64,000 nt of DNA from Hypsibius dujardini (taxonomy: Eukaryota; Tardigrada; Eutardigrada; Parachela; Hypsibiidae), in contig LRSR01001232.1 of NCBI GenBank assembly GCA_001579985.1, positions 43,528 to 107,527 on the forward strand. The letters are read 5' to 3'. Position numbers and translations under genes: made by a program. The notes under the pieces were generated by a model. That model was not told where the DNA came from. It searched no databases and saw only the letters and a program-made list of their open reading frames with translations. Shown piece by piece: positions 50,020 to 63,895 of the stretch (positions are counted from its first letter, which is position 1; every line of letters begins with the position of its first letter).

Positions 50020-53000
50020 GTGAACTGTGAACGTGTCTAGAGAACAGCGTATGTGGTATTTGCGCATTGCTGATTCCTTTCCCTTCCTGTTGAAGGGGAG
50101 GGAGGGCTAGGGCTGTCCTCTTTAAATCGGGCACCAGTTTATCCACTTCCTCAGTGGCTGACGAGGCTATAGCGAACGAGCATCCATCCACGGGCAACGG
50201 TGGCTGCTGGCTGGCGCGACGGCGACACAAGCCTCATGAGGCTAGAGCTCATTCATTCAGCCTGTTGCTTCGCCGGTGCGCCAGGGCCAAGTCAACATGC
50301 GATGAGATGATGAGTGTGTTATCGGTGAGTGCGAGGCGAGCTCGATACTGGGAACTCCCCTTTCGCGATCGGCTTACAGGACTGGTAAAACCAGTTTCCT
50401 TCCTTCCCTCCTTCCTACCATTATCCATTTTTCTATGTAGACTCTTGTCAAAAAGCACACCAGTACATCATCGACAGAGACCCACTCTGGATTCAACTTT
50501 TATTACTTGAGAAGCAATTGCTTGCAAGGCGATCATCATACCTCCAAGAGGATAAAGTAAAGAGCAAGCATTCAGGGGAGGAAGGACGATGGGAAGTAAC
50601 TCACGGCACGTCATCCGTCGTGTTCATCCATAGATGCCGGATGAAGACAAGACGATGCCAGTGCCATCTGTCGCAGAATTCAGTTTAAGCGGTCGATAGG
50701 GGCTGATGATAAAAGACGCATCGACAGCGCTATCTGTCCGTTTATCAGTACTGCATGTAATGTTTAACGCCAATTTTAGGGTAGGACTAAGAAAAAAATA
50801 GTTCTCTTCAGAATAGTACTGTAGTCCGGCATTTTATGTAGAACGAAAGACCTGAAAATGTGATTTATAGTAATCCCTAATGGAGCTGGAAGAGTCTGGT
50901 ATGTGGTACCTGTTCAAGACCGTTCGTTCAGCGAACAACAGCTGTGGACTCGAAGTGTGTGCTCGCATGAACATTAAATATGCGTACTGAATTTGCTTTT
51001 CCGGGTCTACGAAACCATGGTCCTCTTATTACAAGCCGTCCTACGGCACAACTACTCATTTATGGGCGTTGCACTAGCATTTGCACTCAAATCTGGCCAT
51101 GGCTCTGATCAAAATATCAAAATATTTTCTTGCGTATATTTTTTACCAAGGCATGTGAAATAGCTGGAGAAATACTTTGTCGAAGGTCTAGCTTTTTCAT
51201 GGTAAGGAAAATTGCCATATTGCATAATACTCGCCATTCCAGGGCGGAACGAAATGGTATTCCTGTACCTTAAATGAGCCTAAGGAGAATATTGGCAGAG
51301 GCCAGTCCACTCTCCACCAACCCAGATGAAAGAAGGGAACGAAGCTTACTTGCACAGTAATGCATATACTATACAGGCGATAGGGAAAACGACGAGAAGA
51401 ACTTATGTACTCCCAAAGGTGGAACAGGCTCGCCTCGACTCGACACAATGGTCGTGGTGGTCCCTAAGGTTCCTGCGATCACGTATAGGGACGTAAAGTA
51501 CACTGTACTACGTACACAGATATTGATCATGTGATAGCACAAGAGCACTTGAATTCACTGATCAAAACATGTATCGCTGTTAGCTACTTTTTCTTTCCCG
51601 TCTTTAGCCAACTTTTCGGGCCAATCTGTCTGTGCAAGTGTATGCACCTGTGAGTATGAGAGCCATCAGAACGAATACTGTAGCGTAGCCTAACGTCGTC
51701 TAGTGGTGTTGGGCCGTCTGTAACCGAGGCCAACCGGAAGGAAAACTAACAACTGACAATATATATTCGCAAAAGAAAGATGAATCATAACAGTCACCGT
51801 TAGAGTGCGTGTGTGATGCAGCCTTGCCTTGTCTTGTCTAGTCTTGTCGTTCCGGTCTCTGACGCACCGTCAAACCTCTGTCTATTTATCTGTCGTAGAA
51901 CTCGATTCTTTTCTTCTCTTCTGTTCTCTCACTCGTTCTTTCGAAAAAACTAAGGGCTTGCTGACAATTTGCGCCCGGTGAGGTGATGGTGTTGGTGGTT
52001 GTCGATCGGTCGCGTATAGTACGTGGCTCATTTCCAACTCTTTCCGTCTTGTCCGTGTCCGGCTATGCCGCTCGCATCCTCACCCTTTGACGTCTGACCG
52101 CCATATTGCTTTTTTCATGTCCTAGTCCGGAGGTCGCTCGTTGACTGACCATTCAACTGATTAATTCCCTTTGCTGCTTACATACATACCATACTTGATC
52201 ATGATCATGCATGCACAAAGCCAACCGAGAACGGGATTGGAATAATTGAGTTCTATTGTTCGGTTTCCATCCACGGCGGATCAATCAGAGCGAGGATTCG
52301 CAGTAGGAGGAAAAGCCTTAAACAGATGCCTGCCCGGGATTGTTAAGCCCGTGCACTCGGATATTAACGACGCGTCCTCTGCCGCGCCAAACCAATATGG
52401 GGACTATAATTTCGTCTTTCACTTGCCTGTTTTTTTTGGCTGTTCTTCAGGTAACTTATTTTGTACTTTGCACAATATTGTGAAGAAATTTATGACTTGA
52501 TATCTTTCTTTAAGAAACTATTATCTTGACTCTCCAATAATCTTTCTCGGATAGAATATTGGAACTAGTGATATTGTTTTTTGAGTGTTACCGTTCAGCA
52601 CCGGCACTTTATGGTTTAGCTCGTGACATTGAGTTTTGGCAAAATGATGCGCCACGTCTGCGCATGAATGATCACTAGTCGGCCACGTCTCGATCATTCG
52701 CTTTTCAGTCAAGAATTTGCCTCAGGCACTTGATAACGCGCTGTTGTGAAGTTATAGTTCATAATAACGGCGAAGAAGACGCCGACTGTCTGGTCGGAAT
52801 AGTGTGTGTGTCAGCCAAGCAGGAAACTTGAACTCGTACTTCATAAACAACATTTTCTTCAGATGTTTTTGTGGGAGCTTGAGCCGTCCACATACACTGC
52901 AAGAGAGAGCGGATATGGGGCATCGATGTGAATATTCAATTAATTTCCTTCAAAAACTTAAGCAACACTGCAAACTGTATATGAAGTTGGGATGGCAAAA

Positions 53001-53797
53001 AATTAGCCCGATAAAAATTCACCCACTCCTCAAGCTCATTTATAAAATTGACGCTAGTTGCAGTTAAACAAGCTTTCAGACAACTGCCAAAATTCATTGC
53101 TTAAATAGTCATGATTGGGCCAATTTTGTTTGCTGGCGCAGAGTTACTAAGTGGTAAAAATATGCTTAATAATTATGTTCGTCTTGAGGATTTAGTGAAA
53201 GAAATGGCCAGGGTGGGGTTCTCTCAAAAATAAACGCTAGAGATGCTTCTTAACTGTTCTGTTTATGCATCCATCCAACAGTTTAATGTAACTAAATTGC
53301 GGAAATCATTTAAAAAAGATGGCAAAGATACTTAGTAGCAGAGCATACTAATACAATGTACCAACAGAAACATTTAATTACGGTGTATAGTTATTGCACC
53401 CCTGTCGACGTTTGTAACGGCTTCTGCTACAATGCTTATTCCTCCACCCATTTAAAATATCTTTTCCTTTAACTAACAATCCTTAAAGGAAAAGGAATTG
53501 TTCGTTAAGTAAAAGGAATAATTGATCAAGGAAAATGAGAAGGTAAAGGGTGAAGGAAAAGGAAAAGGCAATATAGACAGCCGTTTATTCTTGCTATGTA
53601 GAATTAATCTGAAGTACTTAATAGTTGATTACTGCTTCTTAAACTACCTAGCAATAATTGTCTGACCTGTGACGGTTTTTGAACTAAAACGTTCTACTGT
53701 TCTACTGTACTGTAACTATTTGTTCACTGTATTCTCAGATGGAACGAGATATACACTCCATTGTAACTAACCGTTGTTGGTCACTTTTATCTTTTAG

Positions 53798-56700
53798 AAC
53801 TGTCTAGTGTCGGGATTGTTCCCCGTACCCACATCGCTCGATATTCATAGCAGCGAAAGCTTACTTTGGAAGAAACCAGATCTGTCAGATTTGCGAGTAA
53901 AACGACAGTCTGCTGCCACGACTACTCCACAGACGGCTCTTGCACATCGTCCTACATTTTTCCTCAACAACGTCAGCTCACCCGGCCTTTCGGCAACTTT
54001 GGAGTTAATTAGCAGTTTGGTGCCATTGGACAGTTCTTTCGGCATCCACCAGATTGCTCTCCTGAACTCCCCGGCGTCCATCCAAGATGTTGAAGAGGCT
54101 TTGCACGCTACCTGGTGGGCAAGTAACACCGGTAATAATACGAGTGATGACAGTCATGGTATTGTACTAATAGTGCTCATTGGTCTTTTCTGTACTTTAG
54201 AAACATCTACTGCGCTCGGAGGAGCAAGTCTTGTGGTGCGAGTTCTCCATTTTCGCGACTACGGATTATTTTCCGACACGGGGTTAGTCACGCTTTTAAA
54301 AATCTCGTATATGCAGCGATGATGAAGAAGAATTAACGATTTCGACTGGTAGATTGCCCGTTATTGATGTCACATATGTCGTTGGGTTAAACCGAAGTAA
54401 CGTAGCCGCCGGTGTGGACATTTCTGCGATTACTTTGCGTATTCCCGACATTGGAAGTCTCAGTGCTCAATTTGCCGTAAAGAACATTCAGTTATGCGAC
54501 TGCGACGTTCGTGAGGGATTTCTTCTGCATGTGGTGGGTATTACCAGCATCATCCCTAATGTCACTGCGTATAGGAGTGCCCTCAAGGCGGCCTGGCTCA
54601 AAACAGCTCCTGAATTGAGTTGCCCCACATGCAGCACCGTAGACATTCAGTTGGCAAGAACCGTCATTACAGTCGGAGACACCGGGTAAGCGTCACATTC
54701 GCATAACACATTTGACCTTGATTACATAACGCAGCTTTCACATCTGCCAGATGCTACCTATTTAACCACTAATACTTTTTTCTTTTCTCCTACTTCAATT
54801 ATGCTGTTTGTGCTTTAAATAGAGTACGACTCACCACCGCTCCGTATGTCGTCTTATTGAATGGTCATGTTTGGAATGGTTCTGCTCATGTACAGCCTCA
54901 GCCGGCAGTGATTGAGAGCGCTTTGATGGCCCAGAATCTGCCGGTCAAGGTTTATCGTGGGACAGATACTGTGACCTATGCAGCCCTCGCATTCGTAACA
55001 TACCTCAATGCCAACATCCAGTTCCAAGACATTCCAGCGGTCCAGCGGACAGTCCAGTCATATGTTAACCGGGCTCTGCGTAAGTCGCCAACGGAAAAGT
55101 TACACCATATGGTCGTTCATTAGGTATTATAAAGAAATGATGATTTATTTTGCTTTTGCCATGTAGCTAAACCACCACTGCAGGTTAGCATTTGGAATTT
55201 GGAGCCGTTCCTCAATCCACAAGCGTATGTTATATATACGACAGGATTTAGCTTAACAAACCCCACAAAATTTTTCATTTTAATAGGAGCGTTATCACTC
55301 AGTCATCCTACTTCCTGACCGCAGTCAACGGAAGCATGTCCCTAGATCCTAGACTCTTTTATGCGCCTCCCATTATCGATGTCATGTCCAACCAAACTGA
55401 TGGCAATATTACGACGGTTACCGGGGGCACATTGGGCATTTTCCCGCTCTATCTGACCGGAAGCATACAAGCAAATCAGCTACGTTCTATTGCGGAAATA
55501 CTAAAGATCACCTATGCAGAATCCAATCCCGGGTTAAATCAGGATGAAGTAGACGTAAGTCATTCATTATATAGCAAGGAAAACCTATTGTGGAATATCT
55601 TGACTTGAAGTGTATTGACTTGTTTAGGTTGCAATTGTGAGTTTGGACGACGGTATATCTCTGTCGCCAAGTCGGAGGTACGGGGTAGACAATCTAGCGT
55701 TGTTGTAGAGTGTATGTACATTTTAATACCTTTCCGTTGGTGCATGCAGGGCTGGCGAAGTGTCGCCAGTTACTGAGCTCCACGTATCCGCGATGGTTGG
55801 AGGGGTCGACCCAGACCGAATTCCCCACCTCTCACCGTTTCACCAACTTCTGAGCAACCCCGCTTCACAAGACGCTCTTAACGCCCGCTTGCAAGCCTTC
55901 AACACTGCAGTTTGCAATAAAGACTGCCAGTTTAGAAAGCTACGAACACTCAACCTTCTTCAGGTGGACCCAAGCACCAGTACCATACCGGTATAAATCA
56001 TTTGTATGCGTCGTATGTATGGTATTCCGCTTTTAACGTTAATTTTCTTTTGTTTGAACATTTGCAGGATGCACAGGCTGTGCTGGAAAAGACATTGGCA
56101 GCGTGGACCTTGGCGAATCCACAATCCGCTCAGTGGGTACCGTTAGATGTCAGTTTGGTCAGTCGCGATGACTCTCTCGCCAATGAAAACGGGTAAAAAG
56201 TCACTATCACAAAGGCCAACAATGACAAACAGCCAAGGGAAGAAGTTGATTTAATCGGTTGTTTTTACACTTACAGCACCCTCGTGTCTCAGCTGACATA
56301 TTCCGTCGGTTATCCACTGCCAGCCTTTAACTGGTACATTCCGAGAGATCCGGACAATAGGACGCTAGAACAACAGTTATCGTTGATCAAGGCAGTGCCA
56401 TTTTTCGGAGTTCCGCTACACCCGCAGCAGATCGTGCTGAATCGACAATTGACTGCACCAGAACAACAGGTTAGCCCAACTATCAACCACTGTACCCTTG
56501 TGGCCTGTTGTCGTGACACTCACAAAATAGAGGCGATCAAAATATGCCAACGGAAAATACTAGTAATTATTCGTAAAAATCCCCCTTGACCGATAGTTAG
56601 CAATGTAAATGAAGATAAACTATAAATGAATGGTTGAGTCTTTGCAGATATTTGCCACTGCGGCCATGAAAGCTTGGGCTGATGATAAAGAGGGTATGAG

Positions 56701-59700
56701 ATGCATGAATGATTTCGTACAGGACATTCAGCATATAATTTATTACATCCATTTTAGACCTTCGTCAGTGTCAGCAGCCAAACGCCAATTGTTTTGTTGC
56801 GGTTGTGGACGCAGAAAATCCAGCTGTATCACAGACCAAGTACGTTGAATGTGAATCTATCAAGGGCAAATAGTGTGTCACACTGATAACTCCTTGTTAC
56901 AGCGGTTCCCCTCAATATTTGTACAAGTATTACATCCTTGTGGACGATAAGGTGTACGTCCCGTCATCCTCACTCTCCCCTGCCCAATTAGTCCGCTTGA
57001 GGAGCGCCCTCGATTCCGGGAGCTCAAATAATGGCAGCGGCGGCGGCCCAGTCGTACCTGTTGTTGTACCCATTGGCAATGGTCCATCCTCCTCCACTCC
57101 CGCGCCCCTAGCTACACCGGCACCATCGGCAGTGGTGATTCCACTACTGCAACAATCTTCCATCGACAATTTTAACCTTTCGGACACTATTAACTTGGCC
57201 GTCGGAACGCAACGACAACGCAATCAAGCTTTGGAGCAGATTGCCGGGATCTGGCAGACTGCCCTGCAGCCTAATGTCAGTAACATTCACATTTCAACTC
57301 TTCAGGACAACTCTGGCTTCCCGAATCCACAGACACCGGACGGTCGACCAATTCGCACCGTAACATATCTGTTGCAAGGAACGAGCTCTGCTCCCGTCGA
57401 CTTGAACTTGGCTCTTCAGCGATTCCGGCAGTTGCTTCCCACTGCGGGCATTGCCTCTGTCATGGCTGCCAATCCCGACATGACAACATCTGCTCCCTCT
57501 GTAACAGTTCCCCCCTATGTTGTTGTTTTCGGAAAGACTCAACTGAATGACACAACAGCAGCAGCAGTTATCCCAACTACACCCTCAACTACCACTCGCG
57601 ATCAAGGTGTCGTTATGGTGCCAGTTATTGTAATCCCTGCATCTACTACTACCACTGCACCCGGTCCGATCTTATTATCCACCCCGCCCATTATGGTGGG
57701 TCCAGGACCCTTTGTTATCAATGACACCATCGTCGTAACTGCCGACACTAGGCGTGCACGTGACCGCGTGATGGAGGAACAGATACGTCCAGTTTGGCAG
57801 AATGTTTTCGGTATGAAATTGAAGAGTCAACCTTTTGTACATGATTATATAAATATAATAAATGTAACGGCAAATATTCAGGTGGCAACGTGAGTAGCTT
57901 CCAGTTTACCGTGCAGAAAGACACAACCTTTTCCACACCTCAAACGCCGGATGGTGTCAATATTCGTTTGCTACCGTATCAAGTAGTTGGGGTCGCCAAG
58001 ACAGCCTTCGATAGCGAGGCTGCGAAGCAACAGTTCCACCAGCAGGTTATGGCCACACCTCCACGCAGCGTATGGGCAGTTTCTGATAATAACGGAGGCA
58101 TTCTTCTACTCTCCACATTGCCTCTCGCACAGCCAGCAACTACTGTTTCAACAACCTTCACATCTGCCGCAGTTGTGATTGTGCCCGTTGTGGTTCCTGT
58201 AAGCACATCAGATCAACCACCACGGCAGTTGACTTCTTACGTGGGTTCCCTGTCAATACGAAACTACAATCCATCGGATCAAGAGGCAATTACGCAGACT
58301 CTGCAACAACTCTGGACGCAGGCGTTGGGTAGGCATTTGATTAATTGCTGGAAAAGAGCCCATTTAGTCCTCATAATGTTGTTTCCTTTGCAGAGACGAA
58401 CGACAGTAATGTCTTGATGCAGTATCTGCCAACTAGCGGCAACACAACTACGACTGGCGCGGACGGGCTTCCACAGACAAACTATGACTTCCGATACGCG
58501 CTCTTCACCAACTCCAACGGAACCCATCCAGAAACAGCCTGGCCCAAATTCCTAACTCTACTGCGTCAGTCTGATCTGATTGAGTACATCTCCCAATTGC
58601 CTGTTGAGGCCCCTGCCGCTCAAAGGCCAACTGCGACCTCTTCCACTGGAGTTGTCGTTATTCCAGTTCTCAGTTTTACGGAGAAGCAAGATATTGCCCT
58701 CAATCAACCCAGTGAGATACAAAATGTAACAGAAGGACTTCGCGATTTGTGGGCAAACGCCGGTGGTGAGTTTAGCCTTCATAACGCATTTTCTAATATT
58801 GTTCTCATCCGAATATCCCATGTTTAATTTATCATTATTTCGTTTGGAGGTGTGCCACCGGCTTCTTCCGAAGTTCACGTCATCAGCCAAGTGCCGCTAG
58901 ATCCCGCGAGAAATACCGCTGCCGGTGCTCCAATTCAGACTCTTACCTATGGCGTAACACTGCAGAACTCGACCGATCTGCCAGCTGTACGAGCCCGAGC
59001 TGAAACGCTGCTTATGGCGTCACCTCTTCTTCGCCAGTACCTCGTTCTTCCGGAACAATCAACCTCCACCAGCACCTTGAGCTCAGTTGTCATTCTTATT
59101 CCAGGAGGGGCATCGGCAGCTTCCACTCTGGCTCCTGTGTTAGGAAATCTCGAGACGGTCCCACCGTCAGCTGCGGAGCATACCTTTGACGGATACGTGA
59201 CCAGTGCTCAGGATGTGGTTCTTACAACCGAGGCCCTTCGCACACTATGGGCTCAAGCTTACAGTGTGCCTCCACAGTCGGTCAATCTGACGGTGCTCAA
59301 CGTTGGACCCCTTCCAGGCGCCATTTCAGAAGATCATCCAGTCACTAGAATTCAGTACGCTGTTCAAGTTCCAGGTCAAGCGGTAACTCCCGCCGTCCAA
59401 CAGGCCTTCCAGCAACTGCTCCCCCAATCCTCTTTAACCACCATCATGGCTCCTGTCTCTGGTGGAGTAGCGCCATTGAAGTCCTCCCACTCCCTGAGAA
59501 TTGCAGCCGCCAATGCCTCAGACATGGACAAGCTAACAAACGGAATACGAAACAGCTGGGTTACCGCACTAGGTAGAGAGTGAGAGAGAGTGCCTATATT
59601 GTATTTCAATGTCAGTTTGAAAATGGGTTGTGCCATTCCTTTCAGGCTTGCAAGCTCAACCACAGGCGGCAACAATCACCTTTACCAATGTTCAACCAGA

Positions 59701-62700
59701 GAATACCGCCACTCAGAATGGTGTCCCAATTTCAGCACTGTCCTATGACCTCCAAGTGCCCTCCACGGTTGTTGTCGGGCCTAACCAGGAAGCGGCATTC
59801 AAACAACTTCTTTTACAATCACCAGCAGCGCAATATGTCGCGCACAATACTACTCCATCCGTGGTCCCGGTGGTTCTTCCAGTCCCCTTGGGCCAACCTG
59901 TCCCCTTTTCTTTCGTTGATTCCGCTGCCATCACAGCCACCAGCACTAGATCCCGGGATCGAATACTGGGCCAGGTTAAGGGTGCATGGGAAAGCGTGCT
60001 CAGTAAGTCATCTTACAAAGAACGTGCAGTATATTTCTTCCACGGCTATTTTCATTTTCTGTCAACCTCGCGCAGGTCCTGGTGCTTCCAATGTTCAATT
60101 GACGATGAATAAAGACGACGTCTCGAACCCACCAACCACGCCTGACGGTGTGGCCCTCCGTAACGTCACATACACAGTCAGCGGCCTGGCCAGCCCCACG
60201 GTCGATGAATACGATGCCAAACTGCGGTTCAGGCAATTGCAAAGAACCACACCAACTCCTGGTGTTTTCCTTGTATCCCATCTTGATGAGAGCCTCGCAC
60301 CTACCACTACCACTTCAAGGCCGACAGATGTGATTATTCTAGCAGTGGCTTCTACAATAACAACAGTAACGGTGGAATCGACCAGTGTACCTTCCTCCTC
60401 TTCACCTTCGAGCAAGGGCACGGTGCCGTTGATCATACCTGCTTCCATTTTGCCAGTGGAGTCGACCACAATTCCCCTTGTTACTCAATCGACGTATATG
60501 CAGTTTTTGCATCTGAAGCGACCTGTTGGGCCACTGGACGAAGAAACACTACGAAGATTGATTGCTGATGCATGGGCGCAGCAGAATAACCAGTCAGCTA
60601 GCGATATCACCGTCAGCCTTTTGAGGAACCAGCCAGTGGCAGACGCCAACGGCGCCTTGGGGTCTAATGTCACGTACGAAGTGACAGGTCCGGCAGAAAT
60701 GGCACCTCCATCTGTGTCTACCAGTGATGCCATTTTGGGGAAGAGTGGCTGGAGCGAGTGCAGAAACTGCTTCTCAACTCCGGTTCACGAATTCTACCTC
60801 GGAAGTGACGGTCCCAATAAGACGGTCGATCCCATGTCACTGAGAAGTTCTCTTAATCAGGCTGTCATTGCGGCTAATCCGGAGGTGCCGTCGGCACAAA
60901 TTCAGGCGGCCTTCCCTCAAAACAGCCCACCACTGCAGTCCGATGACATTTCTACTACCGGTCAAGATCTGCTTTTGCTCAAATATTTCGCCGTCAATGC
61001 CGACCCTAATGGTCAGGTGTTCCAAGGTGATTTACGATCGATAGTCTCTAGACAAACTGCGGTGAATTACCGGTCGGTGAAATAAGGTTGTCATGTACTT
61101 TATTCTAGTTCGAGAACCATCGCAGGATCAGATTCAAAGCCAGTTCCCCGGTCAAACTGTTTATCCAGCTAATAGTCTTTCGATCGTTCGGCCCATCCGT
61201 TTGGCTCTTCAGAATAACGGAAGTTGGACAGACGGTAATGTTAATAAAAGGGTTTGATGCAAAAGCATATTTTTTTGCATGGTGCACATTTACAACGAGG
61301 TTGTTACAGGGACCAGTGTGCCATTGGACAGCAGTACTTCTCAACAGGTGCAGGCCGCTGTGGACTCTGCTATTCAAACAACATCCAAGAATCATTCCCT
61401 CAACTGCGCTGGCTCGCAACTGCTCAAATCCAAGAATCTCTACGGTCTTTTTGGCCGCCAGTATACTCAGCTCTTCTATAGAATTAACGGCACAAGTGAC
61501 TCTTGTTCTCATCTTCCATTGGATGTGATCAACGAGATTGCCCGAACCGCTCAAGCCACCCTCAACAGCAGTAGCACCACCACAACCACCACGGACTTAA
61601 CCTCTGTCGCACCCGTACTTGTCCAATCAACGATTTCAGCAACCGATCCCAACAGAGTTTACTATCACGATTATGCAGGTCGCCTCAACATTTTCGACTT
61701 GCAGGCTCGCAAATCAGAGTTATCAACTGCCTGGTTAGAGGCAAATCCAAACTGCCGTTCAGTAGAGTGCTCTTATTCTAGTCAGATTCTTGCGACCCAA
61801 CGGCGTTTGTCGCTCACCGGGTAAGAATCAATCTCCCAAACTCAGTCCACAAAAGAAAACGAGTTTTCTATCTTTTTATATAACAGATCGGATATCACTC
61901 GCGTGTACTTTACAATTCACTCCACGTCTCCGTACGTGGTTTACCCGCCGCAGGCAGATGAAGGACTCGTCCCGAGCAGTCGAGCTGTCCAACGACTGAC
62001 CCTCCTTCCGGGTGCACAAAATAATCAGCAACTACAAACCCTTCTGCGAACTTCTAGAGCTTCTGCTGTTGTGGTTGTAGAACGACAACGTCGACAGTCT
62101 GTCACGTCTATTAGTAACTCGATTAGCAACGTAAACGATCGGGCCTGCTTCAATCCCCAAACTCAGCAGTACATTCTGTACAGTCAAGCTGATTTTGTGA
62201 CCAGCACTACCCAGCCCGACTCGAAGGACGTCCCTCGAATAATCACCAATGGGACCGCCTCCCAATGGAATCTCACCAATTGCATGGGTTGCAATTGCGA
62301 CATTCCTGTCTACATGGCCCTAGTGCAGGGTCATGTTAATATTACCAATGCCACCGAGCAAGCCATCTTGAGACAAGAGCTATTGCAATTATGGTTGAAT
62401 CGCTACGGCAACGTCACACAAGATGTCGCCGGCATTTTGCCCTCTTCATGGTCGAGCTATATAATCAATGCGCCCAACTACAGATTCCACGATGCAAGGT
62501 AAATGCATGGAACAAGATTTCTTCATCTATGCAAAAAATGTCATGTCTTTTCATTTTACAGCGAAAACCCACTCTCATTAGTTCGTTATGGGATCCAAGT
62601 GGCCAACGGAGCTCCCAGTGAGCTTCTCATCCCAGACCTTACCCAAGGAGATTTGCAGAATGCGTCTGACCCCGCTTCAGCTTTCCCCATTTGTGCATCG

Positions 62701-63592
62701 TGCACTCCCAGAATGAAGGATGCTGTCTTCTTGGCCAACCTCCCACCCAACTACAACCTATCGGCCAGCTCATCTGCGCCGGTGGCAGGGATGCTTACTC
62801 AAGTGTGGAAGAACAGGAATCCCGCAATATCAGATCTTGATATCTCCAGCGTCGCACTCAACCCATTTGACCGCTATTCTCTCTTATCCAATGGGTACGA
62901 ATCCGCTGGTTGTCATCATCAAGAGTCATCGTACCAAAATGAATGTTGCTTAGATATTTTCAATGGTAGATCTGGAGAAGGACCGCTTCAGCGTCTAGAT
63001 TATGTCCTCGGCTTCACCCCAAATACAAGCTGGACTAACATTGGGGCCTTAGAGGAACCGACCAGCGCTGATCTTAGTGGTGGTCTTCAAACAGTTTTGA
63101 ACAATCCCAATATTACAGCCTATCCGTCCAGCTTAGTGCACTCATCTCCAGACAGACTTTTCCGAACTAATGTTGCAACGGGAACGCCGGTAAAAATGCA
63201 GAAAACTGTGTGAATCAACGGTTGTTACGTGGGTAACTATGCATTTCTATTGCAGAATTGGTTGCCGGCTGCTATTATCTTACCCTTGGCTGGTCTCATT
63301 GCCCTTACCTTACTTTTGGTATGCCTCATTACCAGGGCAAGGTAAGACCAGGGCTCCCGTTCCCATAACTCTCATGCAAAATACTTCGATCAATTTGACG
63401 AATTTCTTCTTCTGCAGCCGAATTTTTCGAAGTAAAAAGACGGTAGTCATCACGGATCCTTCGATGATCCAAACGATCGGTCATGTCGGTCACGTCGGCC
63501 ACGAGTCACCGTTCAAGGACGGTAAATCCAATATGGGCTTCGATGACTATCGGAACGTTGGGCGACAAGGCGTGGACGTCAGTAAAGTGTAA
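53798..63592 (+). CDS. Giant membrane-anchored protein with tandem SEA-like ectodomain modules (5' end missing)
   Basis: Many plus-strand exons join in frame to a type I membrane protein of roughly 2,500 residues. The first exon seen begins at acceptor 53798 with no ATG, so a signal-peptide exon lies upstream. The ectodomain repeats a module of about 120-180 residues: a helix with L..xW..A, a variable strand, PDG.PI..LTY.V, a helix with F.QLL, and a Thr/Pro/Val linker often reading VVIPVVVPV. Good copies lie at 57200-57500, 57750-58130, 58260-58600, 58690-59050, 59200-59450, 59520-59820 and 59930-60300. More diverged copies occur on both sides. Sequons are frequent. RVKR (53894-53905) and RQRR (62083-62094) look like furin sites. 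A single membrane span (AAIILPLAGLIALTLLLVCL, about 63265-63340) precedes a 60-residue basic tail ending at TAA 63592. Fold assignment is tentative; I know no named family with this layout. Confidence 0.72.
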
Positions 63593-63889
63593 TTCTGAGA
63601 CATTGAATTTCTTTTTTCCAAAGAACTTGCACGTGTGAACATAAAAACATTGCTCACTCTCTTTTTTTGCCAGTTCTTTGAACGTATGACACACAGTGGA
63701 CGGGCCGTTGTGTGAACGTCCCTTAATCAACTCGCTCCTTTTACCCATGAAACGGTGAAATGGCACAAGTCCTTAGTACAGCCTCTCATTTTTCTATCTA
63801 TTGTGTAGATGGTGCTGTAGGAGTCAATCATATCCGCCTAGTTTTACTCTGTATTGTTGACCTTATTGGCAGTAATTTTTATTTTGGCT

Positions 63890-63895
63890 AATAAA
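63890..63895 (+). terminator. Polyadenylation signal AATAAA
   Basis: A canonical AATAAA lies about 300 bases after the stop of the repeat-ectodomain gene, a plausible 3' UTR length. Sequence from 63593 to the window end otherwise shows no gene. Confidence 0.5.

Larger units (their letters stand above)
46898..53797. other. Long region without supported genes
   Basis: About 6.9 kb lie between two divergently read genes. The open frames here (for example 48203-48568 and 50154-50510) are low-complexity, lack splice partners and match nothing I know. The region should hold the promoters of the zinc-finger gene and of the repeat-ectodomain gene, and probably the missing signal-peptide exon of the latter. 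I could not pick out a specific first exon. No tRNA or rRNA is recognisable by eye. Confidence 0.4.

Noticed and set aside
50154-50510. 118-codon open frame on plus
   Set aside because: Low-complexity composition, an overlapping minus-strand frame, no splice partner and no family resemblance.
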